Origin: Stomoxys calcitrans
Lineage: Eukaryota > Arthropoda > Insecta > Diptera > Muscidae
Length of the DNA stretch: 64,000 nucleotides
Direction: 5' to 3'
NCBI RefSeq assembly: GCF_963082655.1
Contig: NC_081553.1
Coordinates: forward strand, 193,691,373 to 193,755,372
The notes under the pieces were generated by a model. The model did not search any database. It was not told the DNA's origin and saw only the letters and a program-made list of their open reading frames with translations. A program made the translations under genes and the position numbers. Positions 1 through 11,629 of this stretch are shown here, piece by piece; positions within the stretch are counted from its first letter, which is position 1, and every line of letters begins with the position of its first letter.

Positions 1-192
1 ATGCATTTTTAATAAAACTTAGAATGAACTTTAATCAAATATACTTTTTTTACACTTTTTTTCTAAAGCAAGCTAAAAGTAACTGCTGATAACTGACAGA
101 AGAAAGAATGCAATTACAGAGTCACAAGCTGTGAAAAAATTTGTCAACGCCGACTATATGAAAAATCCGCAATTACTTTTTGGTCAACCCAA
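1..192 (-). mobile_element. mariner-type MITE, truncated by window edge
   Basis: Nonautonomous mariner-like element with no transposase. Its terminal inverted repeat, reading TTGGGTTGACCAAAAAG inward from the right, ends at 192 and is followed by a TA dinucleotide (193-194), the expected target duplication. The sequence matches the complete copy at 15148-15385 at roughly 96% by eye, in the opposite orientation, so about 46 bp of the far end lie outside the window. It would move only with transposase supplied in trans. Confidence 0.85.
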
Positions 193-194
193 TA

Positions 195-1700
195 CTATTT
201 TCCTACAATTGTTTTGGATGGGCTTGAAAACTATATAGACATTAACTTTGCTTGCGGCAACACTGTTATTCACCGTTTTTTGCCTTCTTCAAGTGTAGTT
301 TTTTTTTCTTCGTACCTCATTGAAACATATGAGGTAAACGGGTGTTTTTACGATGACTTTATAAAGTAAAACCGGAACAAAGATAGCAAGAGAAAGATAC
401 ACAAATTGAAGCTTCAAGTCTCCCCAAAGCAAGAAAAAACACAAAATAAATAAACAAAATGGACAACAACAAACTGCAGATGTGTACTAAATTTGTGCTT
501 GTTATTTGCCCCTCCGTCTCTGGACCCCTAGCTCTTTTATTTACGAATATTGTATATGGTATCGTAAAATTTGATTTGTTTGGGTGTAATTTCTTGCTGT
601 TATTTTCCTTGGGGTCTTTCGCTCTCACGTTATCTCTCTCTCTCCCCCCACAAACTCTCTTGATAGTTTATGCGGCTTATTCATGTGATGACGCCCTTTT
701 GAAGGTGGTGGTTAGTTGGTTGTGCGGTACGTTTGGGGTGTTGTTGGATGCTTGCAGACATAAAGCAACGAGACAATAACGGCAGCAACAACAACAACAA
801 AGCTTCGCAGCATAATAAAAAATTATACTGTTAAATTTTTTTTTGGTGAGTCATCGTCATACTATTCATCCATTTATTGGACTGACGTTGAAGTTGAATT
901 GTGAGATTTTAAGTTTTATGTAATTATGAAAACATGAAAACAAATATTTTTGTTGGCTGTAGCCAGGGGCTGAACAAGAGCAGTTTTTGCAAAGGCCTTT
1001 GAATAGGTAATTTTTGATATATGAAATTGAAGGGCAAGATTTTGGAATATATTGATTAAGTTAGGTTAAGAAGCAACATGCTATTCTAGTTCTAGCTCCT
1101 GCCTTTCAACCAGCCAGATCCCTTCGAAAAGCCTAATAAATTGCGAATATTTATTCCGAGTAATTCAGAAAAGTCTTTAAAGATAAGTCTTAAGCGCTTA
1201 CTGTTCCCAAATTTTTAACCATCTGTCATCCTTTGCTCCTCATGGCTTCTCTCTGGCATATCTCTGTGGCCGGACTTGCATTATGTTATATCTTATCCCT
1301 CTTAGATCTCTCCCTGCTACTAACTGCAGAGATTAGATAAACTCGACATACCCTGTCCTAGTTCGTTAGAGTAAACACCGAAGACCTCATGGCCTTTTTG
1401 TTTGGAACCATTTAAGTAGATGTGTTTAAGTACTTCCTATTACCAGGGATATTGAAGTCTTATACGACTCTATCAGTTATAGTGAAGAAGGTCTATAATC
1501 CTATTTACCCGAAATATTAAATAATGTGTATATTATAAACATGTCTCTAGTTGCAGTTTAACCAAAGATAAAGGTCCCTCAACACCACTGCAAGTAGCAC
1601 AGTATTTTTCCACAGAGTCATTGTTGTCCTCAATTTGGCTGTGTTGTACTTTTGAAGTTACTTGTAATCCTAAGAATTGGAGTTGCTACTAAAAAAATAC
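195..1700. other. Unassigned AT-rich DNA
   Basis: No coding region, RNA gene or recognised repeat is visible. There are poly-T runs, a CT-rich patch near 630-650 and CAACAA runs near 780-800. The open frames at 359-628 (minus) and 459-779 (plus) overlap each other on opposite strands, show no family resemblance and are probably chance. Confidence 0.5.
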
Positions 1701-1888
1701 AACCGATTTAAGCCCCAAACGATTGCCAATAGCTTGTCCTGTTGTTATATTATCGAATTTTAGATTAATCAATTTTGGTATTTTTCATAAAACCAAAATA
1801 GCCGAAACGTACTGTTTCAAATTTCATCCAAATCGGACGAAAAATGCGCGTTTTATAGGCTCAATACACAATATCGGGAGATCGATAT

Positions 1889-3375
1889 TTATTTTATTAT
1901 TATTATTCGTTTCTTTATTTTGCAATTATCATTTTAGTCCATAATTTCATACAAAATTAATAATGTTTGGTTTATATATATAAATATTTACAGTTCATTT
2001 GAAATTAATTAATTTTGCAAACAAGAAACAAGCAAGTTACTTTGACAATGGTTTTGAAAAAACCGTCAGTCGTAAAATAGAAGTTAATATCATGTTCTCG
2101 TAAAATTATATTCATTTATTAAGAATTCTCTGTACTTTGAACCAGATTTTAAATATGTGACAAGTTTTCTCCAGTGGTTTACATTACTGCCGTTTAAAAT
2201 GTTTATTGTATCTTCTTCAGTTAATATTGGTGTTTGAAAGATTCGTATTCTGAACTCTCTCATAACTGGACAAACTCCCAAGAAATGGCGTATAGTTTCC
2301 TCTTCATTCAGATTACAAAGGGAACAATTTTTCATTTCATTCTCCGCGTAAAAATTCGTTGCATTCAAATGGACTAATCCGCATCGCGCCTTAAATATCC
2401 AAGATATTTCCTCGCTGGAAAAAGAATCAGTAAAGTAAAATTCTCCTCTAGTGTGATCTAAGAATTTATATATTCTTGACATGCTTTGTGATTTTTTCCT
2501 CAGATTTTCATTTATTAATTGTATTTTTTTATTATAAACAATATGTGAATTAAAAATTTTCCATTCATGTTCCTGGGAAGTATTTGGCCATTGGACGTTC
2601 AAATTTTCCGCTAGTGCTTTGACCTCCGTTACCCAGAATACTTCTTCCTGCAACAGCAATTTTGTTAGTATTTTTGGCAATCGATTTTCATGGTACTTGT
2701 ACATTATTTGGTAAATGTAATGTAGATGAAGATTTATTGTGTATAAATGGCAATTTTCGACAGATGTCTCCAGCATCAACGCGTAATTCGGGGTGAAATT
2801 TGGTATTTTAAGTATTTTCTTCAGAAAGTAGCGTTGCAAATTATCAACTTCCTCAAAGTGAGAAAAGCCCCATACCTGAGCCGCATATGTCTGAATTGAT
2901 CGAACGACAGCTTGATATACGTCCCACTTCTTTCCTATCTTTATTTCTCTCTTTCGAAGTAAGCAATCCCACGTTGCATTTATAGCTGTTTTTGACTCAT
3001 CTGTTCGCTTTTCTATATGTTTTGTAAATTTTAGTTTCGGCGTAAATGTTACTCCTAAATACTTATACTCATTTACTACTTTTATCGGCTGCCCTCCGTA
3101 TGTCCATTTTTCGTTGTGGCTCTGACGTCCTCCATTTCTAAATATCAACATTTCTGATTTGTCCATGTTTACTTTAAGGTTCCAGGTATTGCAGTACATT
3201 TCTAATTTGGAAATCATGCTCTGCATTGTTGATATATCATCGGCAAGTATTACTATATCGTCCGCGTATAACAGAAGTCTTATGTTTAGATGTTGAATAT
3301 AAATTCCTCCTTCAAGATATTCATGCAAATCATTAATGTACAGTGAGAAAAGTATCGGTGATAGTAGACATCCCT
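1889..3375 (-). mobile_element. 5'-truncated non-LTR retrotransposon
   Basis: LINE fragment flanked by perfect 12-bp target duplications GGAGATCGATAT at 1877-1888 and 3376-3387. The 3' end on the minus strand is at 1889, where the tail is a TAA-like run instead of pure poly(A). The 5' end is cut inside the reverse transcriptase domain, just before the conserved QGC motif, as happens when target-primed reverse transcription stops early. The clean duplication and the long open frame suggest a comparatively young insertion. Confidence 0.9.
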
Positions 3376-3427
3376 GGAGATCGATATATATGGCAGCTAT
3401 ATCAAAATTTGGTCCGATCTGTACCAC
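2090..3427 (-). pseudogene. LINE reverse transcriptase, C-terminal half
   Basis: Open frame of 445 codons. Roughly the first 18 residues come from the flanking repeat D, so the ATG is not native; element-encoded sequence starts at QGCLLSPILFSLYINDL. The catalytic motif YADD follows near residue 55, and the thumb-like motif YKYLGVTF near residue 120. A C-terminal cysteine-histidine motif (CSLC...H...C) lies near residue 380. No RNase H domain is seen downstream. The N-terminal endonuclease and palm start are missing, so it cannot be autonomous. The frame has no internal stop, so decay is recent. I cannot assign the clade securely. Confidence 0.85.
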
Positions 3428-3899
3428 ATTTGACAGTTATAGGTAAGGGCCTACGAGAACACACTGTGCCAAATTTCATCGAAATCGGATGAAAAATTAC
3501 CCATTTATTGCCTCAAGACTAAGTCTGGAGATCGGTCTATGTAGCGGCTGTATATAACTAAAATCCGATTTTATGAGATCAGAAGAATACGAAATCATCA
3601 AAATTTGTTTGGAAAATTTTTTATACCCAAAATATCCGCAAAATTATAAATACCCCAAAAAGGTGTTTATTGGGTATTTACACAATTAATACCCAAGCGT
3701 TGGGTATTTACCCGCTAGAAACCAATCTCTAGGGATCTCCTTTTCATAGCCGCCATAACATTTCATAGTTCCGCACAAATGTCGCCAGCATTAGGATGGG
3801 ATAACCTCAGCTGAAATTTTTATCTGATGTCCAGATGGAGCAAATCATCAAAAATAGAACCCAAATGAGACAAACCATGAGATTGCTATTCGATAACTA

Positions 3900-5420
3900 T
3901 TAATTTTTTATTAAAATTTGCACCATACAGGAGACCTTTTTAAAACTTTTTGGAATTGCCCTTATAAAAAAAGGCCCCTAATCGTCGAATTATATCGAAT
4001 GTTCGATAATTATGGAATTTTCAATAATAATCGATTATTATCGAATGTTCGATAGTTATCGAATGTTCTATAGTTATTGAATGTTCTATAGTTAACGAAT
4101 GTTCGATATTTATCGAATGTTCGTTAGTTGTCGAATATTCGATAGTTATTGAAAGTTCGTTAGTTATCGAATATTCGATAGTTATTGAATGTTCGATAGT
4201 TATCGAATATTCGATAATTATCAAATGTGCGATAGTTAATGAATGTTCGATAGTTAACGAATGTTCGATAATTATCAAATGTTCGATTGTTATCGAATGT
4301 TCGATAATTATTAAATGTCCGATTGTCGTCGAATGTTCGGTAGTTATCATATGTGCGATAATTATCGATTGCTATCAAATTTTCAATAACTATCGATAAC
4401 TCTTATTAACTATCGATAACTTATTTTACACATATATATGTATATTTCAATATTTTTAATTAAACATTGCACCATAATGAAAGACCCCAAAGACTTTAGT
4501 ATTGCCCTAATGAACAAGGCGCCTCTAATAATCGATTGTTAACGATTGTGCGATAGTTATAGAAAGTTAATTAATCATCGACTGTTATCCAATGTACGAT
4601 AGTTAACGAATGTTCGATAATTATTGAATGTTCGTTGCTATCAAATATTCGATAGTTATTTAATGTTCGATAGTTATTGAATGTCCGATAGGTAACGAAT
4701 GTTCGATAGTTATCAATTATTCGATAGTTATCAAATGTTCGATACCTATCAAATGTTCAATAGTTATCAAATGTTCGATAGTTATCGAATGTTTGCTAGC
4801 TATCGAATGTTCGATAATTGTCGAAGATGATATAGTTATCAAATGCACGATAATAATCGATTGCTATCGAATTTTCAACAACTATCGATAACTCTTATTT
4901 CACACATATGTACGTATATTTCAATATTTTTCATTGCACAATAATAAAATAAAGTCCCCCAAAGACTTTTAGAATTGCCCCAATGAACAAAGGGCCTCTA
5001 ATCATCAATTGTTAACGAATCCTCGACTGTTCCATAGTTAGCGAATTTTCGGTAGTTATCAAATGTTCGATAGTTATCGAATGTTCGACAGTTATCGAAT
5101 GTTTGTTAGTTATCAAACGTTCGATAGAAACCGAATCTTCGATAATTATCGAAAGTTCGTTTGTTATCAAATATTCGATAGTTATCGATATTAATAACTA
5201 TCGATAACTTTTATTTTATACATATATTCCCATATTTTTATCGAATATTCGATAGTTCTCGAATGTTGAGTAATTTTCGATTGTTTCTTCAATAACTATC
5301 TATGACTCTTATTACACATATGTCTATTTCAATATTTTTCATTAAAAATTGCACCACAATCGAGGACCCCTTAAGACTTTTAAGAATTGCCCTCATGAAC
5401 AAAAGGCCTTTAAACATCGA
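3900..5420. repeat. 18-bp minisatellite in a higher-order array
   Basis: Imperfect tandem repeat with an 18-bp unit close to CGAATGTTCGATAGTTAT. Three array blocks (about 4021-4400, 4540-4880 and 5035-5300) are separated by a related spacer beginning near 3905, 4440, 4915 and 5325, which contains the phrases TTTCAATATTTTT, AAAGACTTT and AATTGCCC. The spacer recurs about every 400-540 bp, so the 18-bp arrays and spacer were amplified together. Because 18 is divisible by 3, the minus strand translates into long EHSITI-type hexapeptide frames (4021-4350 and 4160-4378). These are repeat artefacts. Confidence 0.9.
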
Positions 5421-7275
5421 CTTATCATGTTTTTATCTTTTATTTTTATGTTGCTGCCAGCAACCGTTGTTGATGATGATATTGATATGATGCTGTTGCT
5501 GCCGCTACTGCCAACATTGAAATATAGGTGCTGTTATGTTTTTCGTTCAGTCATTGTTATACATCACAAATGTGGTTGTAAATTTCCTCATTGTGATTTT
5601 CTTTTTCGGAGGTATTTTTTTTTTGCCCCCCTTGGCGGTTGGCGGGGCAAAAAATTATTTATGAATTTTGGTTCCCTGCCCGATGTTTGTTTCATATGTT
5701 TTGTTGTGATTTTTTTTTTTTTGAGGCATTTATGATGTAATACCAAATTTCAAAATAACCAAAAACAATAGGCGGCTGGAAGGCAGAAGACAACGATGTT
5801 TCTTTCAATTTCCCTCAAATTGTTCATAAAATACATATTTGAAATACTTGGTACTGTGAAAAGTTCTTCTCATACTGGGTATGAGAATCAGAATAACGTA
5901 CAAACATTAATATATCATGATGTCGAAGTGAGTTTGTACAAATTAAAGTGGCCGGCGATTTTTTGTTCTCTTAATTCGTTGTAACATTTTTTTTTTCAAA
6001 TGTTACAACAAACCGCATGAAATTTGTTATGCGATATTATAACAAGTTGTGACCACCACACTGAACAAGGCAGTCTGGCAGGCAACCACCTTCTCTTGCA
6101 CATGATATGTGACATGTCATGTTGTGATTAGACCTGAGAATTAGGAATAAAATCAGCACGAAACACGCAAAATTCATTTGAATAGGATTTGTGAAACGCT
6201 AAAACCTACTTTTCATCAAATGCGAAAACCATCGACATTGGATTATACAAACAAAGCACACACTTGTAACTGCCGATGAGAGTAGGGGATTCTAAAATAT
6301 AGGTATAAATAAATAACTACTCAAGAAGAATAAATAGAGGGTGAAAGAAGGCAATATGAAAAGGTTTAATGAAGGTTAACTCAATGGCAGTCGTCAAACT
6401 GACATAAGAATCAAGCATGCCTTCGGGTTCCTATCGCTCAACTTATGAAAGATCATTCATATCCGCTGATTCAGACAAGTCTTGTATGAAATGAGAATCT
6501 TAAATGGAACTTCCTTTGATTGTGCGATAGTAGCTCTCAAATGCTCGTTCTTCCTTGATGTGCTCACAGTTGTTGCCGAAATTTTTACTTGCAACTTCTA
6601 GCCTCTCAGCATGTTGTCCAATCAGACAGTGGGTTGAAGTGGCTTGTACTTGTTGAGTGAGACTATGGTTCCAACAAGGGAGAGAACTTCATTAAATTTG
6701 GGCCACACAATCTTGAGGAGACATAAACACATATTCCAATTCGTCTGCAATGTGGAAGGTGGTTGCAAGTCTTACAAGCTCTTCTTCCCCAAAATCTTCG
6801 GGAATGTCTCCGATGTTTGACAACCCTTCAAAGTTGTGGTAAAATTACTAATCATTTTAACAACTACTGACTGCCAATTGATAGCAAAAATAGTTCATTC
6901 AACCCTAAAATAAAATGTATTATATTTTAATTGTCTTAGATCGCAGCAAAAACTATCATCACCAAGTCATAGGCTCAAGTAAATCGTTGCCAAGGGGAAG
7001 TGAAAGGGGGCAACAGGCTAATGAATGAAAAAAATAGGAACTACTCTTAACACTCTCGGTTCATAAAGATTAAATTAAGCGATTAGATTGTCTAACGGAT
7101 AGTGGGGCAGTCGTCGTCGCTTTCTACAACAACCGATAATGTAGAGAGCATACCAACATACACACCAAGGTTTTCTCTTCAAAGTTCGTCCATGTGTATG
7201 AGCTACTTTATTGAAATATAATTATTTGAAATGGGAATAAGAAAAGGGAAAATTAAGGGAAGATTAAATGTAAAA
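5421..7275. other. Unassigned DNA with a small hairpin
   Basis: No recognisable gene or repeat family. An 11-bp perfect inverted repeat, TTGTAACATTT (5979-5989) and AAATGTTACAA (5998-6008), has an 8-base loop. The rest is AT-rich with no long conserved frame; the frames at 5302-5735 begin inside the minisatellite spacer and show no family resemblance. Confidence 0.45.
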
Positions 7276-7965
7276 AACAAGTAAAAGCGATTTAAGTTCG
7301 GTTGAGTTGAATCCAATGTACCCTACACCATGGATGGCATGTGAGACGTTCTTTAATAGAACCGATATGGATCGTATTTGTCATGGCTATAGCAAATTTA
7401 CAAATATTGCCCCTGAACATTCCGCTAAGGCTGTTCCTTAGCAAATTTCTTACATATCAATGAGTGCAGTCCGATTCAAGTTTAAGCTCAATGATAAGGG
7501 GCCTCCTTTTTATAGCCAAGTCCGAACGGCGTTCCGCAGTGCGACACCTTTTTGGAGAGAAGTTTTACATGGCATAGTACCTCACAAATGTTGCCAGCAT
7601 TAGGAGGGGAAAACCACCGCTGAAAACTTTTTCTGATGGTCTCGCCAGGATTCGAACCCAGGAGTTTAAAGTCATAGACGGACATGCTAACCTCTGCGCT
7701 ACGGTGGCCTGTCATAATTATAAGAGGTCATAAAAAATTAACACGTTTAAAATCCTCTAGAGGCTCAAGGAGTCAAATGTGAAGATCGCTTTATATGGCA
7801 GCTGTATCAGGTTATAAACCGTTTTAGTCCATACTTGGCACAGATGTTAAAAGCTAAAACCAAAGACCTCATGTAAAATGTAAGCCATCGGATAAAAATT
7901 GCGCACTCTAGAGATTCAAGACCTCAAGATCTGATATCGGTTTATACGGCAGCCACCGACGTAAC
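7276..7965 (+). repeat. Repeat D copy 2, carrying a SINE-1
   Basis: Starts with AACAAGTAAAAGCG and a GTTCGGTTGAG phrase, followed by the CCCTACACCATGGATGGCA head seen in the other D copies. It continues after the SINE with the unit containing CTCTAGAGGCTCAAGGAGTC and TATATGGCAGCTG. It has no coding capacity and was interrupted by the SINE-1 at 7392-7709. Confidence 0.7.
7392..7709 (-). mobile_element. SINE-1 copy 1, full length
   Basis: tRNA-derived SINE of 318 bp. Read on the minus strand, the head GGCCACCGTAGCGCAGAGG contains an A box and is followed by a B box, GGTTCGAATCC, the internal RNA polymerase III promoter pair of a tRNA. A body unrelated to tRNA then runs to a 3' end reading GGGGCAATATTTG rather than poly(A). 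Imperfect target duplications TGTCATGGCTATA and TGTCATAATTATA (10 of 13 identical) flank it. It encodes no protein and needs a partner LINE to move. Confidence 0.85.
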
Positions 7966-8271
7966 CCATTTGGGTGGGCAGTTAAACAGGTGATGCACGT
8001 TGGCATCAATCCTAGCTCTGGTGATTGAGATGGTTGTCGTCGCGATAACAGCCCAGAAGGCATTGCTTAGACACCATGTATTTATTTCTTCGCAATGGTA
8101 GGATCTTTGTCTCCTGATGAAGGTGGTCCACGTGAGAAGTGAGGGCACAGCCCATCACAGTTCGAAGATCAGCATTCTGAAAGATCTGAATATTATTCCA
8201 ATGCGTGTCGCATAGCTGACGAGACTACACTGACACTGCATAACTTACCATAGAACGGCCAATTAGGTTAG
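7966..8271 (-). pseudogene. jockey-like LINE fragment 1, ORF2 C-terminal part
   Basis: On the minus strand it encodes pieces typical of the C-terminal part of jockey-type ORF2, such as RARIDANVHHLFNCP, with frameshifts and deletions. The same block recurs near 10140-10470, 38200-38750 and 58140-58620. It stops at the phrase CCAATT, where the 3' end of the RNase H LINE begins, so that LINE probably inserted here. Confidence 0.65.
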
Positions 8272-10010
8272 GTTGAAAAGATGTTAATCCGCCCATGCCA
8301 CTATGGACATACACCTAAGCCAGTAATCGGCTTGTTGTGCGCTCTTAAATCTATAAAGTAACCTCTAAGTAGGGAATTCCATGATACATAGAAAGTCCTT
8401 AATTGTTTTACATGCCCTAAGTTTCCACTCCCCTAAGTTTGTTCAAGTCTGATAAAGTGTCCCCACCTAAGTACCGATATCTGCTAGACGCGAAAGCCGG
8501 GCAATGACAAAGGAAATGTTCCGGCGTCTCATTATCTTCCCCGCATGCCCTTCATATGCTATCACTTGCCACACCGTTTTTACATAAGTGAGCTCGTAGT
8601 CCTATGTGTCCCGCCATGATAACAATAGCTATACTGACCTCTTTCTTACCTCCTTTCAGTAATAGCCTCAACTTCTCACGGAAGACTCTCTGTATCCCCC
8701 GCTTATGTTTTCACCATCCTACCGACCGTTTCGCTGTTCCACAGGGTTGCATGCCCATTCGTTGTCCACGCCCTTAACTGGGACTGCGTCGACCTGATAG
8801 GCTTCGGGTTAACAAAGTTTATTTACGGCAGTCCTCTGGCCTTCATCGCCAAATTGTCTGCCCTTTCTTTTCCACTTACTCCGTTATGGCCCGGCACCCA
8901 AACGATGCGGATTTTGCCATCCCCAGAGAAGGCGTTGATCTCCTTCTTACACTGCAAGACTATACGTGACCTTGCCGTCTGGGTTGTTACTGCCCTTTTG
9001 GCAATTTTACTGTCCGTAAAGATGTACACACTCAACGTCCACGCGTTAGCTCCACACCACCTCACGCATTTCGTGATCGCCCGGATCTCCGCCTGCAGGA
9101 CCGTAAAACATCATCTCAGTCCCTGGGTTCTCAATGTAGACCCCCTGGCTGACTCTGTCCTCTAGCTTTGATTCATCCGTGAAACATGATCTTCCAGATA
9201 GCCATACTAGGATCCCGTTAATCCAAGACTGTGCCGATGGCAGCAGCACCTCGCACTCGACCTAAAGGTTCATCTTAGGTATCCGATTGGTAACCTCTTC
9301 CCTTTCCAGGTTTCCTATCGTCTTCTCGATTATACCGCGATGGTATGAGCTGCTCCCATCCTCAATCCATTCTCCCATCGTCTTAAGTCTTAATCTGCAT
9401 GTCAATCGGAACGGATATCTAGAATAGTCTTCAGTGCCCTAGTGGACGTGGTCCTCATCTTGTCCGCCTATGACAAGACAACATGTTCTCTGAACCTGTT
9501 TTATGGTCCTTATGTTGCACTTTTTCTCCATAGTGGTCCACTAAACTAGTGAGACGTATTTAAGTATTGGTCCAATCACGCTCCTGTAGAGCCAGTGGAC
9601 TATCCCCGGATTCAGGCCGCATTTCGAGCGTACGGCCCGTCTACATAGTGCCCAACATCTGTGAGCCTTCTGAGTACGCTCCAGAATGTGACAATTCCAA
9701 TTCTGTTTCCTGTCCAAGATCACACCTAGGTATTTGACCTTGTCAGATATCGAAATCGTCTTATTGAGGAAAGGTGGTGCGTTAAATTGGCCCACCTTCG
9801 TCTTCCCCGCGAATAGGCATATTTCAGTCTTCTCTGGATTGACATTGAGACCTCTGGGTCAAGCCCAGTCATATGCCATATGCCAGACCCTTTCAGCCCT
9901 TCTGCATAGCTGGTTCTGATCCTTACCCTTTAGAAGTATTATAACATCGTCTGGGTACAAGACGGACTCAAATCCCTCCTCAGTCAGCATCCGTAATAGA
10001 TCATTTATAG
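8272..10010 (-). pseudogene. RNase H-bearing LINE, 3' half, decayed
   Basis: Minus-strand remnants in element order are: reverse transcriptase with LYPDDVIIL near 9945-9970 (the usual YADD is changed to YPDD); KVKYLGVILDRKQNW (9690-9750); RNase H start CFTDESKLEDRVSQGVYIEN near 9120-9190; RNase H middle FTDSKIAKRAV near 9000; and PGHNGVSGKERADNLAMKA near 8830-8900. A cysteine-rich end (CRACGEDNET) lies near 8540-8560. A frameshift near 9060 splits the RNase H. The 3' end at 8272 carries TAACCT-like sequence shared with the copy at 34956-36675. RNase H suggests the I/R1/LOA group, but I cannot settle the clade. Confidence 0.8.
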
Positions 10011-10059
10011 TTGTTGCTGTAGCAGTTTATTGTACTCTATCTTTTGTCCGCTTGATTCT

Positions 10060-11022
10060 GTTGAGTGTCAAGACCCAGGAACTCTGCGACTAAGATGGGT
10101 TGCGTCCATAGAGATCTGCGTCTGAGTCGAGTGGGCCTGACCGGGCAGTTAAACAGGTGATATGTAACATGCAGTCCCTGGTTACAATCAGGACGTATAT
10201 CCTGCACGACGGCATTAATTCTTACTGCCGGATTGTAATTGACCCAGAACTACTCTGGATTGCCGGGGGAGATCAATTTCTTCATGTGCAATGGGAGACG
10301 GTCCTTCTCCTAGGACTACATTCACCCGGTAGCTTAAGTCTTCGCACAGGTAGGATTTTTGTCTCCTGAAGGAGGTGGTCGATATGAGAACTGACAGATC
10401 GGAATGTTGTTCCACTGCTTGCCACAGAGCTGACAAGACCACACTGGCGTTGCATAACTTACCACAGACCGGCCAATTGTTTTGTACGAGGTCGACAAGG
10501 TTTCTTTGTCAGCCGGCAAGTGATTTGAGGATCTTGGTTCTACTTTTGACCTTATCGCAAACATTTCTCCATCGACTTTCAGCTCAGTATTCACCTCACG
10601 CGTATTTGTAGTGAACTATGTGGCTGAAGATTTGGTGTCAGATATCTTCAGATCTCTTGCAGGGAAGTTTGTAGAGGTAGACATTCAAACTATCGCAGAT
10701 GTCTTTAATGGGTCTGGGCGTAATGCCTTGATCGTACAATCGTCCGCATATGATACGGTCTCTATGCCATCTGGAGGGAGTGGAATGGAGGATAGGTAGA
10801 GGTTAAACAGTGCCGGAGATATCACCCCGCCTTGTGGAACTCTCTGTTCCTCTCTCTCTTTTCCCTATATTCCACAAATGACTGGCGACCACACAGATAA
10901 TTCGCGATCCAGCATTTCAGACCTGACTGGAGGGATGGTTGGCGATGTCTTCAACTAGTTTGGCATGGCTGACTGTGGCGAATGCCTTCGACTAGCCAAA
11001 TGCCACGAGGACCGTACTAATA
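10060..11022 (-). pseudogene. jockey-like LINE fragment 2, RT and C-terminal part
   Basis: The minus strand encodes LSSIPLPPDGIETVSYADDC at about 10735-10800 (the catalytic YADD is intact), then NTELKVDGEMFAI, TSYKTIGRSVVSYATPVWS and PRQSRVVLGQLQSG. All are characteristic of a jockey-type reverse transcriptase and its C-terminal region. Stops and frameshifts break it. Its upstream part continues at 11630-11865 beyond the mariner insertion, reading SLHSPVAKTLEALLLPGL. Confidence 0.85.
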
Positions 11023-11629
11023 AAGGGTGATTTTTTTGAGGTTAGGATTTTCATGCATTAGTATTTGACAGATCACGTGGGATTTCAGACATGGTGTCAA
11101 AGAGAAAGATGCTCAGTATGCTTTGACATTTCATCATGAATAGACTTACTAACGAGCAACGCTTGCAAATCATTGAATTTTATTACCAAAATCAGTGTTC
11201 GGTTCGAAATGTGTTCATTCACCGTAACGTTGCGTCCAACAGCATCTTTGAAAAAATACGGTCCAATGATTCCACCAGCGTACAAACCACACCAAACAGT
11301 GCATTTTTCGGGATGCATGGGCAGTTCTTGAACGGCTTCTGGTTGCTCTTCACTCCAAATGCGGCAATTTTGCTTATTTACGTAGCCATTCAACCAGAAA
11401 TGAGCCTCATCGCTGAACAAAATTTGTCAAAATTTGAACACATTTCGAACCGAACACTGATTTTGGTAATAAAATTCAATGATTTGCAAGCGTTGCTCGT
11501 TAGTAAGTCTATTCATGATGAAATGTCAAAACATACTGAGCATCTTTCTCTTTGACACCATGTCTGAAATCCCACGTGATCTGTCAAATACTAATGCATG
11601 AAAATCCTAACCTCAAAAAAATCACCCTT
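11023..11629 (-). mobile_element. mariner-family deletion derivative with 195-bp TIRs
   Basis: Element of 607 bp bounded by TA duplications (11021-11022 and 11630-11631), inserted inside jockey fragment 2. The terminal inverted repeats, 11023-11217 and 11435-11629, differ at only one position that I can see. Each repeat contains the start of a transposase coding frame (MNRLTNEQRLQIIEFYYQ), so the helix-turn-helix start is present twice, facing inward. The 217-bp core encodes part of the catalytic domain on the minus strand. It is nonautonomous, and the near-identity of the arms implies recent formation. Confidence 0.9.
11218..11434 (-). pseudogene. mariner/Tc1-type transposase catalytic fragment
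   Basis: The core between the long inverted repeats reads FSDEAHFWLNGYVNKQNC, then HPEKCTVWCGLYAGGIIGPY and FFKDAVGRNVTVN. The aspartate of the SDEAHFW motif is a catalytic residue of the DDE/D transposase fold. The N-terminal DNA-binding domain (beyond the bit inside the repeats) and the last acidic catalytic residue are absent, so no active enzyme can be made. The frame extends into the inverted repeat only by chance. Confidence 0.9.

Larger units (their letters stand above)
1705..3600 (+). repeat. Repeat D copy 1, split by a LINE
   Basis: Dispersed repeat whose internal units carry the recurring phrases CAAATTTCATCCAAATCGG and ATATGGCAGCTATATC, also seen at 7.3, 15.5, 25.3, 41.4 and 58.7 kb. 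Its left part (to 1888) and right part (from 3376) join perfectly if the LINE at 1889-3375 and one 12-bp target duplication are removed. It shows no coding capacity. The exact outer limits are uncertain. Confidence 0.7.

Noticed and set aside
4021..4378. Long minus-strand frames with EHSITI-type repeats
   Set aside because: They are translations of the 18-bp minisatellite (18 is divisible by 3); there is no start context or family match.
7640..7709. tRNA-like head in the minus strand as a tRNA gene
   Set aside because: Repeated at many loci with a constant 250-bp non-tRNA body and target duplications; this is SINE-1.
11136..11555. 139-codon plus-strand frame beginning MNRLTNEQRLQII
   Set aside because: The first 27 codons are a real transposase start, but the frame then crosses the core on the wrong strand and re-enters the inverted repeat; it is a structural artefact.
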